The position numbers and the translations under genes were made by a program. This document shows, piece after piece, positions 1 to 6,600 of a stretch of 6,989 bases of DNA; the first letter of the stretch is position 1, and every line of letters begins with the position of its first letter. The notes under the pieces are model-generated. The model was not told the DNA's origin. It saw nothing but the letters and a program-made list of their open reading frames with translations, and made no database searches. The DNA lies in the NCBI GenBank assembly GCA_026398575.1, contig JAPLSP010000067.1, positions 1 to 6,989 on the forward strand, written 5' to 3'. Source of the stretch: Candidatus Sumerlaeota bacterium. GTDB taxonomy: Bacteria > Sumerlaeota > Sumerlaeia > JADFCT01.

Positions 1-1
1 C

Positions 2-976
2 GGCTCATTCTACGCGGGCCGTCACGCCATTCTTCACGTGAGGCTGGAGCGACAGCCGGGACGGGCGCTCTCCGTGAACAATGGCGGCAACAACCATCAC
101 AACGCCCGCACCGGGCCTTGGATCGAAGGCTGCCTTTTCGAAAACTGCGGCGACGATGTCTGCCATGTCAACGGCTACACGATGAGCGTGGCGACGCAGC
201 CGGCGACCGACCGGTTGGTGATCAACCTTGGCCAACCCTACGATCAGTATGGCGTCGAGGCCCGGTTGGACATGCGCGCCGGCGACCGGCTGTTGTTTTA
301 TCAGAGGGACAAAGGCAGACTGCTGGCGGAGGCAAAGGTCGTCTCCAGCACACTGGCGCCGGCAAAACGCGCTTTGGAGGTTGTAACAGATCGTCCCATC
401 CAGGGGATCGTTACCGGGCAGATCAAATCCGCCAAGGGAGCGAACTACGCGGTGTCGGGTAATACCGAGGTCACGGAGGTCTATAACGCCAGCCGTATAT
501 GCAACCAGTTCGTGTTCCGCCATAACATCGCCCGCAACAGCCGCCGCGTCGGCGTGCTCGCGAAAGGCGACGGCGGGCTGATCGAAGACAACACTTTCGA
601 ATCCCTCGGCGGAGGAGGCGTGGAGTTCTGGAACGCGCCCTTCGAGGGTCTCGCCGCCGAGAACTACGTGGTCCGGGGCAACAAAATCTTGAACTGTGGC
701 CGCCTGAAAAGGGAACATGCCGCCGTCTGGGCAACCATTTTCAAAACCGGCGGCGACAAGCTGCAGCGCAACCTGCTCATCTCCGGTAACGAGATCATCG
801 GCTTTCCCGGTCCGGCAATCTGGCTTCGCGATGCGCAGAATGCCGTCGTGAGCAATAACAGCATTGCGCCTGCGCCGCCTTTTGCGCCTGGAAAATCGCG
901 CGTTGAGCCCATCACGCTCGACAACACGAGCGCTGTGAGGCTGGAAAAAAATATCATCAAGGAGCCAAAGCCATGA
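2..976 (+). CDS. Right-handed parallel beta-helix protein, 5' truncated; possible polysaccharide-active enzyme
   Basis: The frame is open to the left edge, so the true start lies outside the window; 324 residues are visible. The sequence has the short Asn/Gly-rich turns of a parallel beta-helix (PbH1 type), for example VRGNKILNCG, IEDNTFESLGGGGVEFW and LISGNEIIGF. Early in the fragment, IEGCLFENCGDDVCHVNG (about residues 41-58) carries an Asp-Asp pair at 51-52. An inserted non-helical stretch follows (about 70-150, with MRAGDRLLFYQRD), after which the helix resumes at about 165. A DD pair followed by a small barrel-like insert recalls glycoside hydrolase family 110 (alpha-1,3-galactosidases), but I cannot confirm that assignment; a lyase or a non-catalytic beta-helix is also possible. 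The stop overlaps the start of the downstream sulfatase, which supports a joint role in degrading sulfated polysaccharide. The signal peptide, if any, is off the window. Confidence 0.85.
   Translation, partial: GSFYAGRHAILHVRLERQPGRALSVNNGGNNHHNARTGPWIEGCLFENCGDDVCHVNGYTMSVATQPATDRLVINLGQPYDQYGVEARLDMRAGDRLLFYQRDKGRLLAEAKVVSSTLAPAKRALEVVTDRPIQGIVTGQIKSAKGANYAVSGNTEVTEVYNASRICNQFVFRHNIARNSRRVGVLAKGDGGLIEDNTFESLGGGGVEFWNAPFEGLAAENYVVRGNKILNCGRLKREHAAVWATIFKTGGDKLQRNLLISGNEIIGFPGPAIWLRDAQNAVVSNNSIAPAPPFAPGKSRVEPITLDNTSAVRLEKNIIKEPKP
959..976 (+). promoter_or_regulatory. Shine-Dalgarno and ATGA stop/start overlap between the beta-helix and sulfatase genes
   Basis: AAGGAG at 959-964 lies 8 bases before the ATG at 973 and is inside the last codons of the upstream gene. 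The ATG at 973-975 overlaps the upstream TGA at 974-976 in the tetranucleotide ATGA. This fixes the sulfatase start and is the usual arrangement for translational coupling, so the two genes are very probably one operon. Confidence 0.85.
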
Positions 977-2523
977 GTCGCCGTTTCATGATCTTTACCG
1001 TTCTGCTGCTCACCCCGCTGTCCGCGCTGTACGCCGCCGATGCGCCAAAGCCGGCTGGCAAACCCAACATCGTCTTCATCTACGCCGACGATCTCGGATA
1101 TGGCGACACCGGTTGCTACGGCGCCACCGCCGTGAAGACGCCCAACCTGGACCGGCTCGCGAAGGAAGGACTGCGGTTCACCAACGGTTACTCTTCTTCC
1201 GCGACTTGCACGCCGTCGCGCTATTCGCTGCTCACGGGCGAATACGCCTTCCGCAAAAAAGGCACCGGCGTGCTACCCGGCGACGCCGCGTTGATCATCC
1301 CGACCGACCGCGCCACGCTGCCGGCGATCCTGAAGAAGGCCGGTTACGCCACCGGCGCCGTTGGCAAATGGCACGTCGGCCTCGGCGCGGGCAAGGAACT
1401 GCTCGACTGGGGCGCGGAGATCAAGCCCGGCCCGCGCGAGGTCGGATTCGATTATTCCTTCATCATGGCCGCCACCGGCGACCGCGTGCCGTGCGTGTTC
1501 CTCGAGAATCAGCGAATCGTCGGCTTCGATCCCTCCGATCCCATCCAGGTCAGCTACGGCAAACCATTCCCCGGCGAGCCGACCGGCGTCAGCGAACGCG
1601 ACCACCTCAAACTCGATTGGAGCCACGGCCACAACAACGCCGTCGTCAACGGCATCGGGCGCATCGGCTTCATGAAGGGCGGCAAGGCCGCGCTCTGGAA
1701 GGACGAAGACATGGCCGACACGTTCACGCGCAAGGGCGTCGAGTTCATCGAGCGCAACAAGGACAAGCCGTTCTTCCTCTACTTCGCCACGCACGACATC
1801 CACGTCCCGCGCGCGCCGAACGCCCGGTTCGCCGGCAAAACCACGATGGGGGCGCGCGGCGACGTGATCGTCCAGTTCGACGCCTGCGCCGGCGAGATTC
1901 TCGCCACGCTCGACCGCCTCAAGCTGACCGAGAATACGCTCGTTGTTTTCACCAGCGACAACGGCCCCGTGCTCGACGATGGCTACAAGGATGGCGCCGT
2001 CGAGAAACTCGGCGACCACAAACCCGCCGGCCCATACCGCGGCGGGAAGTACACGATTTGGGAAGGCGGCACGCGCATGCCGTTCGTCGTCCGCTGGCCC
2101 GGGCGCGTCAAACCCGGCGTCAGCGAGGCGCTCGTTAGCCAGGTGGATTTCTGCGCCAGCTTCGCCGCCCTCACCGGACAATCCCTCGGCCCCAACGACG
2201 CCCCCGACAGCATCAACGTGATGCCGGCCCTTCTCGGCGACTCGCCGACGGGCCGCGACTACGTCCTGGAGCATGCCGGAAAAGTCGCCATCCGGCAGGG
2301 CCAATGGAAATTCATCCCCGGCGCCGAAGCCAGCGCCGCCGGGAAAGCCGCCGCCGCCGGAAAGGCAGCCGCCAAACGCGGCAAACAAGCCGGCGACGCT
2401 CTCTTCGACGTCGTAAAGGACCCGTCCGAGTCCGACAACGTCGCCGACCAGCATTCCGAAGTCGTTGAAAAACTGGCGCAGAAATTGGCCCAACTTCGCG
2501 AGCAGGGGAGAAGCCGTCCCTGA
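973..2523 (+). CDS. Secreted formylglycine-dependent sulfatase (family S1, arylsulfatase-like)
   Basis: The 516-residue product hydrolyses sulfate esters, most likely on a polysaccharide; the exact substrate cannot be read from the sequence. Residues 1-21 form a signal peptide (MSRR, a hydrophobic stretch, then ALYA and AD), so the enzyme is exported. The family signature CTPSRYSLLTG begins at Cys79, the residue converted to formylglycine by a maturase that is not in the window. Predicted metal and active-site residues are Asp39-Asp40 in YADDLGYGD, Lys132 and His134 in GKWH, His274 in ATHDIH, and Asp329-Asn330 in TSDNGP. The C-terminal subdomain contains GQWKFIPG, a low-complexity Ala/Lys/Gly stretch (about 451-474), then LFDVVKDPSESDNVA. 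Apart from that insert, length and motif order are normal for S1 sulfatases. The start is supported by AAGGAG 8 bases upstream. It probably works with the overlapping beta-helix gene. No clear terminator follows. Confidence 0.96.
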   Translation: MSRRFMIFTVLLLTPLSALYAADAPKPAGKPNIVFIYADDLGYGDTGCYGATAVKTPNLDRLAKEGLRFTNGYSSSATCTPSRYSLLTGEYAFRKKGTGVLPGDAALIIPTDRATLPAILKKAGYATGAVGKWHVGLGAGKELLDWGAEIKPGPREVGFDYSFIMAATGDRVPCVFLENQRIVGFDPSDPIQVSYGKPFPGEPTGVSERDHLKLDWSHGHNNAVVNGIGRIGFMKGGKAALWKDEDMADTFTRKGVEFIERNKDKPFFLYFATHDIHVPRAPNARFAGKTTMGARGDVIVQFDACAGEILATLDRLKLTENTLVVFTSDNGPVLDDGYKDGAVEKLGDHKPAGPYRGGKYTIWEGGTRMPFVVRWPGRVKPGVSEALVSQVDFCASFAALTGQSLGPNDAPDSINVMPALLGDSPTGRDYVLEHAGKVAIRQGQWKFIPGAEASAAGKAAAAGKAAAKRGKQAGDALFDVVKDPSESDNVADQHSEVVEKLAQKLAQLREQGRSRP

Positions 2524-2743
2524 AGCCCGGAACGGCAAAGTGATTTCTTGAAAACTGAGGACTCCAACAGGCGTATTGGAACGCCATTGGGGCCATGGAC
2601 TGGCAAGAACTATTTTGTTATCGGGACTTCAGCATAAGTATCTAAAATTGGGTTCGTTCCTGCATTTTTAATATTTTTGCGTTTGGGTTTGAAGTTGGCT
2701 TTAACTCTTGAATTTGAAAGATTTAGCAGCAAGATTTTCAGTG

Positions 2744-2873
2744 TTTATTAGCGTTTTTCAGCGGTTGATTTCAGGCTGTTTTCCTTTGAAGGCGGCCAAT
2801 ATTGTCAGCGTCAAATTTTGCAGTTTTATCCGCAACGAGAAACCGCTGATAAACGCTAACAACCGCTAATAAA
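2744..2873. repeat. TTAGCG-type imperfect inverted repeat
   Basis: The left arm at 2748-2766 (TTAGCGTTTTTCAGCGGTT) is matched by its reverse complement at 2841-2859 with one mismatch in 19. The right side then repeats the theme: CGCTAATAAA at 2864-2873 is the exact complement of TTTATTAGCG at 2744-2753. The arms therefore consist of short iterated units of the form (A)ACCGCTRATAAACGCTAAY. The intervening 74 bases hold nothing recognisable. Such iterated motifs are typical of dispersed intergenic repeats; I cannot see other copies in this window. Confidence 0.7.
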
Positions 2874-2945
2874 TACCTGCGCATAAGGTTCATCTTTGAA
2901 TTGGGAATTGAGAGGAAAGAGATTTTAGCAAAGGGAAGGGAAAAG

Positions 2946-2968
2946 GTAATTCCCTTGCGGGAACTTAC
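2946..2968. other. Small stem-loop
   Basis: GTAATTCCC (2946-2954) pairs with GGGAACTTAC (2959-2968) around the tetraloop TTGC, giving nine base pairs with one bulged C at 2964. There is no T-tract after it, so it is not an obvious intrinsic terminator. It may be a fortuitous hairpin in the spacer. Confidence 0.4.
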
Positions 2969-3001
2969 AGGCGGAAAGCGAAACTGCGAAGTCAAGGTCT
3001 G

Positions 3002-3146
3002 ACTCTGCCGAGAGACCCCGCCGAGGAACCGCCGAGGTGGAGGCAGAGTTGTAGGCCGCTCCGCTCCGTCGGACGGCCCGGCGCGCTAACTAAGCTCGGC
3101 GGCTTACCGAGCGCGCGGGGCCGTCCGACGGAGCGGAGCGGCCTAC
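3002..3146. repeat. Composite hairpin element with 36-bp inverted arms
   Basis: The arms at 3051-3086 and 3111-3146 are inverted copies with a single mismatch over 36 bases; both contain CCGTCCGACGG or its complement. The 24-base loop (3087-3110) can form a further small hairpin in two alternative ways: TAAGC/GCTTA, or GCTCGG/CCGAGC, the latter at the cost of two bases of the main stem. On the left, ACTCTGCC (3002-3009) and GGCAGAGT (3042-3049) form a second 8-bp inverted pair enclosing two direct copies of CCGCCGAGG (3018-3026 and 3029-3037). The whole looks like a non-coding miniature mobile or dispersed repeat element. No transposase, target duplication or second copy is visible here. Confidence 0.8.
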
Positions 3147-3278
3147 CATTCGGCGCCATGGTTGGGTGATAAATATAAAACAGATAATGGCTTGCATCTG
3201 ATTCAAGAGAAGCTATTGAGTGGCCGGATTGATGAAAGATCAGGGCGGCGGGGGGCAATGCAGAATCCCAATGCTCTC

Positions 3279-3380
3279 CGCCACCACTGGGCCTTGTGCC
3301 AGTGGAGCGATGATTTTGCCGGTAGCACGCAATTTTGGCCGACAATCATCGCCCCACTGGCACAAGGCCCAGTGGTGGCG
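3279..3380. repeat. REP-like palindromes as an inverted pair (BIME-like)
   Basis: Arms at 3279-3315 and 3344-3380 are reverse complements with one mismatch over 37 bases, separated by a 28-base loop. Each arm is also a palindrome by itself: in the right arm CCACTGG (3354-3360) pairs with CCAGTGG (3369-3375) around an 8-base loop. Small palindromes placed head to head are the organisation of REP/BIME elements. A related third copy lies just downstream. RNA from this region would fold into either one long hairpin or two short ones. Confidence 0.75.
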
Positions 3381-3410
3381 GCGAGACTGAAGCGGTCATT
3401 GCTAGCGAAG

Positions 3411-3447
3411 AATCATCGCTCCACCGGCGCGAGGCACGGTGGTGGCG
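3411..3447 (+). repeat. Third, diverged copy of the REP-like unit
   Basis: This stretch matches the right arm at 3344-3380 in the same orientation at 31 of 37 positions by hand count. It starts with AATCATCGC and ends with GGTGGCG, like the others. It keeps its own palindrome, CCACCG (3421-3426) with CGGTGG (3437-3442), although the bases forming it differ from the other copies. Stem pairing is thus kept despite sequence change. Confidence 0.7.
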
Positions 3448-3679
3448 GTGGGCAATGGAAATCTGGATCGCGCCTATTTCGAGGGAAAACCAGCTTGACT
3501 CCTGGCTTGCTCCAGGCGTCCTATGGGAGAGTCTTGTCGTTAATGTTTATGCTGATGGAGTTGGCCGGATTCCGGCGCTTTCCGCAGAAGCCAATCTCGG
3601 TTATTCGATCTACCACATTTGAGGACATGCAGCAGCGCATATTCCTGGATGCGGCGACCCATCCACAACGTTAAGCGAC

Positions 3680-3683
3680 GGAG
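3680..3683 (+). promoter_or_regulatory. Ribosome binding site deciding the start of the WD40-GTPase-TIR gene
   Basis: GGAG at 3680-3683 stands 7 bases before the ATG at 3691. The same frame is open further upstream, with a TTG at 3619 and an ATG at 3649, but neither has a good Shine-Dalgarno sequence, and the extra residues are Arg/Cys/Ser-rich with no domain character. I therefore choose 3691. Confidence 0.7.
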
Positions 3684-3690
3684 TGTAGCC

Positions 3691-6600
3691 ATGCCAGTCA
3701 CGAAGAATACCCAACCACCCGGAGACGGCAGCGGGGCTGAACTGCAACTCCCGCCAGGCGTGAAATTTCTCCGCGCCCTCCAAGGGCACAAGAATACTGT
3801 TAAGAGCGTAGCGTTTGATCGCACAGGCCAGACGCTGGCCAGTGGGAGCAATGACGGCACGGTGAAGCTGTGGAAACCGGCCAGTGGCAAACTACTCCGT
3901 ACCCTAGAAGGGTACATGGATTGGGTTTGGAGCGTGGCGATTGACCCTACGGGCCAGATGCTGGCCAGTGGGAGCGTTGACAACACTGTGAATCTGTGGG
4001 ATTCGGTCAAGCTGCTCGGCACCCTCAAAGGGCACAAGGGTTCGGTCTTGAGTGTGGCATTTGACCCAACGGGCCAGATCCTAGCCAGCGGGAGCTCTGA
4101 CAGCACGGTGAATCTATGGACACCGGCTAGCGGCAAGCTACTCCGTACCCTCGAAGGGCACAAGGGTTGGGTTTGGAGCGTGGCGTTTGACCCCATCGGC
4201 CAGACGCTGGCCAGTGCGAGCACTGACGGAACGGTGAAGCTGTGGGAGCCATTCAGTGGTAAGCTGCTCCACACCCTCGAAGGGCATAAAGGACTCGTTC
4301 TGAGCGTGGCGTTTGACCCCACGGGCCAGACGCTGGCCAGTGGGAGTTCTGACAACACAGTGAAGCTATGGGCGGCGTCCAACGGCAAGCTACTCCGCAC
4401 GCTGGAAGGGCACACCGGTAGCGTTGACGGTGTCGCTTTTTCAGTCGACGGTCAGTTGCTGGCGTCCAAGAGCCGTGATGGCACGGTCCGGCTATGGCGT
4501 TGCGATACCTGGGAGACGGTTGCTGTCATCCCGGCGCCAACGTTCAAGAACATTTGGGTTCCGGCGCTGGCCTTTCATCCCACTCTCCCCTTGCTCGCCA
4601 CGTCTGGTTCGGCGCCTGGTTCGCCGAAGGACAAAGTCCGCTGCGAGCAGATTCATCTTTGGGAACTGGATTTGGATGTGCTTCTGGGCAAGCGCGGCGG
4701 AGCGTCTCCGCGGACGCAGGCGGCGCATCACACCACCGGCAAGATTGTGCTGGTGGGCGATCACAGTGTGGGGAAGTCCGCGCTGGGGTATCGGATGATC
4801 CATGGCCAGTTCAAGGAGCAGGCTTCGACGCACGGGCAGCAGTTCTGGGTGTTTCCCGCTTTGGGCAAACGGCGCGCGGACAATACTGAGTGCGAAGCGA
4901 TCCTCTGGGACTTTGCGGGACAGCCCGATTACCGGCTTGTTCATGCGTTGTTTGTAGATGACGCCGACTTGGCGCTGGTGTTGTTCGACGCCTCCGACAT
5001 TCACGACCCGCTGCATGGAGTGGGCTTCTGGCTCAAGCAGCTTCAAGTTGCTGGGCGGGGGGCTAACGATGGGATGCAAGGCGCCCCACCTAAAGGTGGA
5101 ACTACGAACTGCCCCATCGTCCTTGTGGCCGCGCAGACGGATCGCGGCAGCTGCACGCTGACGCCGGAGGAGTTGAAGGCGTTTTGCGAGAGGCATGGCA
5201 TTGCAGGTCCGATCCATACCAGCGCCAATACGGGCACGGGCGTCGCCGAACTGATCGAGCGGATGAAGGCGATGATCCCATGGGAGGACAAACCTGCCAC
5301 GGTCACAACCGCGACATTCAAGCGGATCAAGGACTATGTGCTTGGTCTGAAAGGCGCGCAGACGGATAGACAGAGCATTGTCACGCCGGAAGAACTCCGC
5401 CGCTGCTTGGAGGCCAGCGATGCGGATTGGCGCTTCACCGACGCCGAGATGCTGACCGCCGTCGGGCACCTGGAGAACTATGGCTATGTCAAACGCCTGC
5501 GAACCTCGAAAGGCGAGCAGCGCATTCTGCTCGAACCGGAACGGCTCAACAATCTGGCGTCGTCGTTCGTGCTGGAGGCGCGGCGGAATCCGAAGGGGCT
5601 GGGTTCGCTGGAGGAAAAACGCTTGCTGGCCGGCGGCTATGCGTTTCCGGAGGTGGCGGACCTGGACGAGGCCGAACGCGCCGTGCTCCTGGACGCGGCG
5701 GCCTTGCTCTTTCTGGAGCACAACGTCTGCTTCCGTGAGACCGACCCGCTGCGCATGGAGCCGTACCTGGTCTTCCCGGAGCTGATCAATCTGAAGAAGC
5801 CGCTGGAGGAGGAGAAGGCGACCGAGGACGGCGTGGCCTATACAGTGACCGGCCCAACGGAGAACGTGTTCGCCTCGCTGGTGGTGCTGCTAGGCTATAC
5901 GCACACCTTCACGCGCACGAACCAATGGCAGAACAATGCGCGCTACGAGGTGGGCGAGGGGCTGGTGTGCGGCTTCCGGCAGGAGGGCGAGCGCGACGGC
6001 GAACTGGACTTCGTGCTCTGCTTCTGTCCCAAGGTCGGCGGGCCGGTGCGGACGCTGTTTCAGGGGCTGTTCGAGAGCTTTCTCGCGCGGCGCAACCTGA
6101 CGGTGATGCGCTATGAGCCGGTACGGTGCAGTAATCCGGCGTGCTGCCACTTGCTGGACCGGTCGGTAGTGCGGCAGCGGATGAAGGACAGAAAAACGTT
6201 TGCCTGCTGCAACGACTGCGGCGCGAAGCTCTCGTTGCCGACGATGGCGGAACCGATCCAGTTGACGCGCGAAGTCGCCGCCGAGGTGGAGACGCAACGC
6301 CGCGCCGCCGAACAGCGGACGCGTTTCGAGCAGGCCGTCTATCGTGTGCAAGCCTACGTCGCCGAACAAAAGATCAAGCCCCCGGAGTGCTTCATCAGCT
6401 ACGCCTGGGGCGTGCCGGAGCACGAACGCTGGGTCGAGAAGCGCCTGGCGACGGATTTGCAGAAGGCGGGGATCGCCGTGGTGTTGGATCGCTGGCACAA
6501 CGCGCAGATTGGCGCGAGCGTGGCGCGGTTCGTTGACCGGATCGAGAAGAGCGACCGGATCATTGTGGTTGGCACGCCGCTCTACCGCCGGAAATACGAG

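Larger units (their letters stand above)
2524..3690. other. Long repeat-rich intergenic region without a convincing gene
   Basis: About 1.17 kb separates the sulfatase from the WD40-GTPase-TIR gene. From about 2600 to 2950 it is clearly more AT-rich than the genes, with runs such as TTTTTAATATTTTTG. From about 3000 it becomes GC-rich and is dominated by inverted repeats, listed separately. Reading frames in it have no initiation signals, no recognisable domains, and are largely translations of the repeats. A weak 5-bp hairpin at 2570-2585 lacks a T-tract, so I do not call a terminator. I see no sigma-70-like promoter with proper spacing before the downstream gene. Confidence 0.75.

Noticed and set aside
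1273..2538. Open frame of 421 codons on the minus strand opposite the sulfatase
   Set aside because: The plus strand encodes an intact sulfatase with all motifs; the antisense product is low-complexity Ala/Gly/Val/Asp typical of a codon-position shadow.
2570..2585. Intrinsic terminator after the sulfatase
   Set aside because: The stem is only five base pairs and no T-tract follows.
3279..3447. CRISPR array
   Set aside because: Only three related units, one inverted, with unequal spacers and internal palindromes; this is REP-like, not a direct-repeat array, and there are no cas genes.
3495..3527. Promoter TTGACT ... CTATGG upstream of the WD40 gene
   Set aside because: The gap between the two hexamers is about 20 bases and the second is a poor -10 match; not enough to support a call.
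3221..3571. 10-base direct repeat TGGCCGGATT at 3221-3230 and 3562-3571 as a target-site duplication around the REP cluster
   Set aside because: The copies are not at the ends of any repeat unit, and one is part of a local palindrome (GCCGGATTCCGGC), so chance is a sufficient explanation.
3162..3674. Plus- and minus-strand frames in the spacer sharing a peptide like NHRxTGxRxxGGG
   Set aside because: The shared peptide appears because all three REP-like palindromes are read in some frame; it reflects repeat DNA and not a protein family. None has a convincing ribosome binding site.
3619..3690. Upstream TTG or ATG start extending the WD40 protein by up to 24 residues
   Set aside because: No Shine-Dalgarno sequence precedes these codons, while ATG 3691 has GGAG at 7-base spacing and directly precedes plausible protein sequence.
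3540..4415. Minus-strand frame with a repetitive product opposite the WD40 repeats
   Set aside because: Its apparent repeats (SSLPL..., FTVLS...) are the antisense reading of the 126-base WD40 units.
4492..5721. Open frame of 409 codons on the minus strand opposite the GTPase-COR region
   Set aside because: It lies wholly antisense to a gene with clear domains, is rich in Arg/His/Gln/Leu in the manner of GC-rich shadow frames, and shows no domain or initiation signal.
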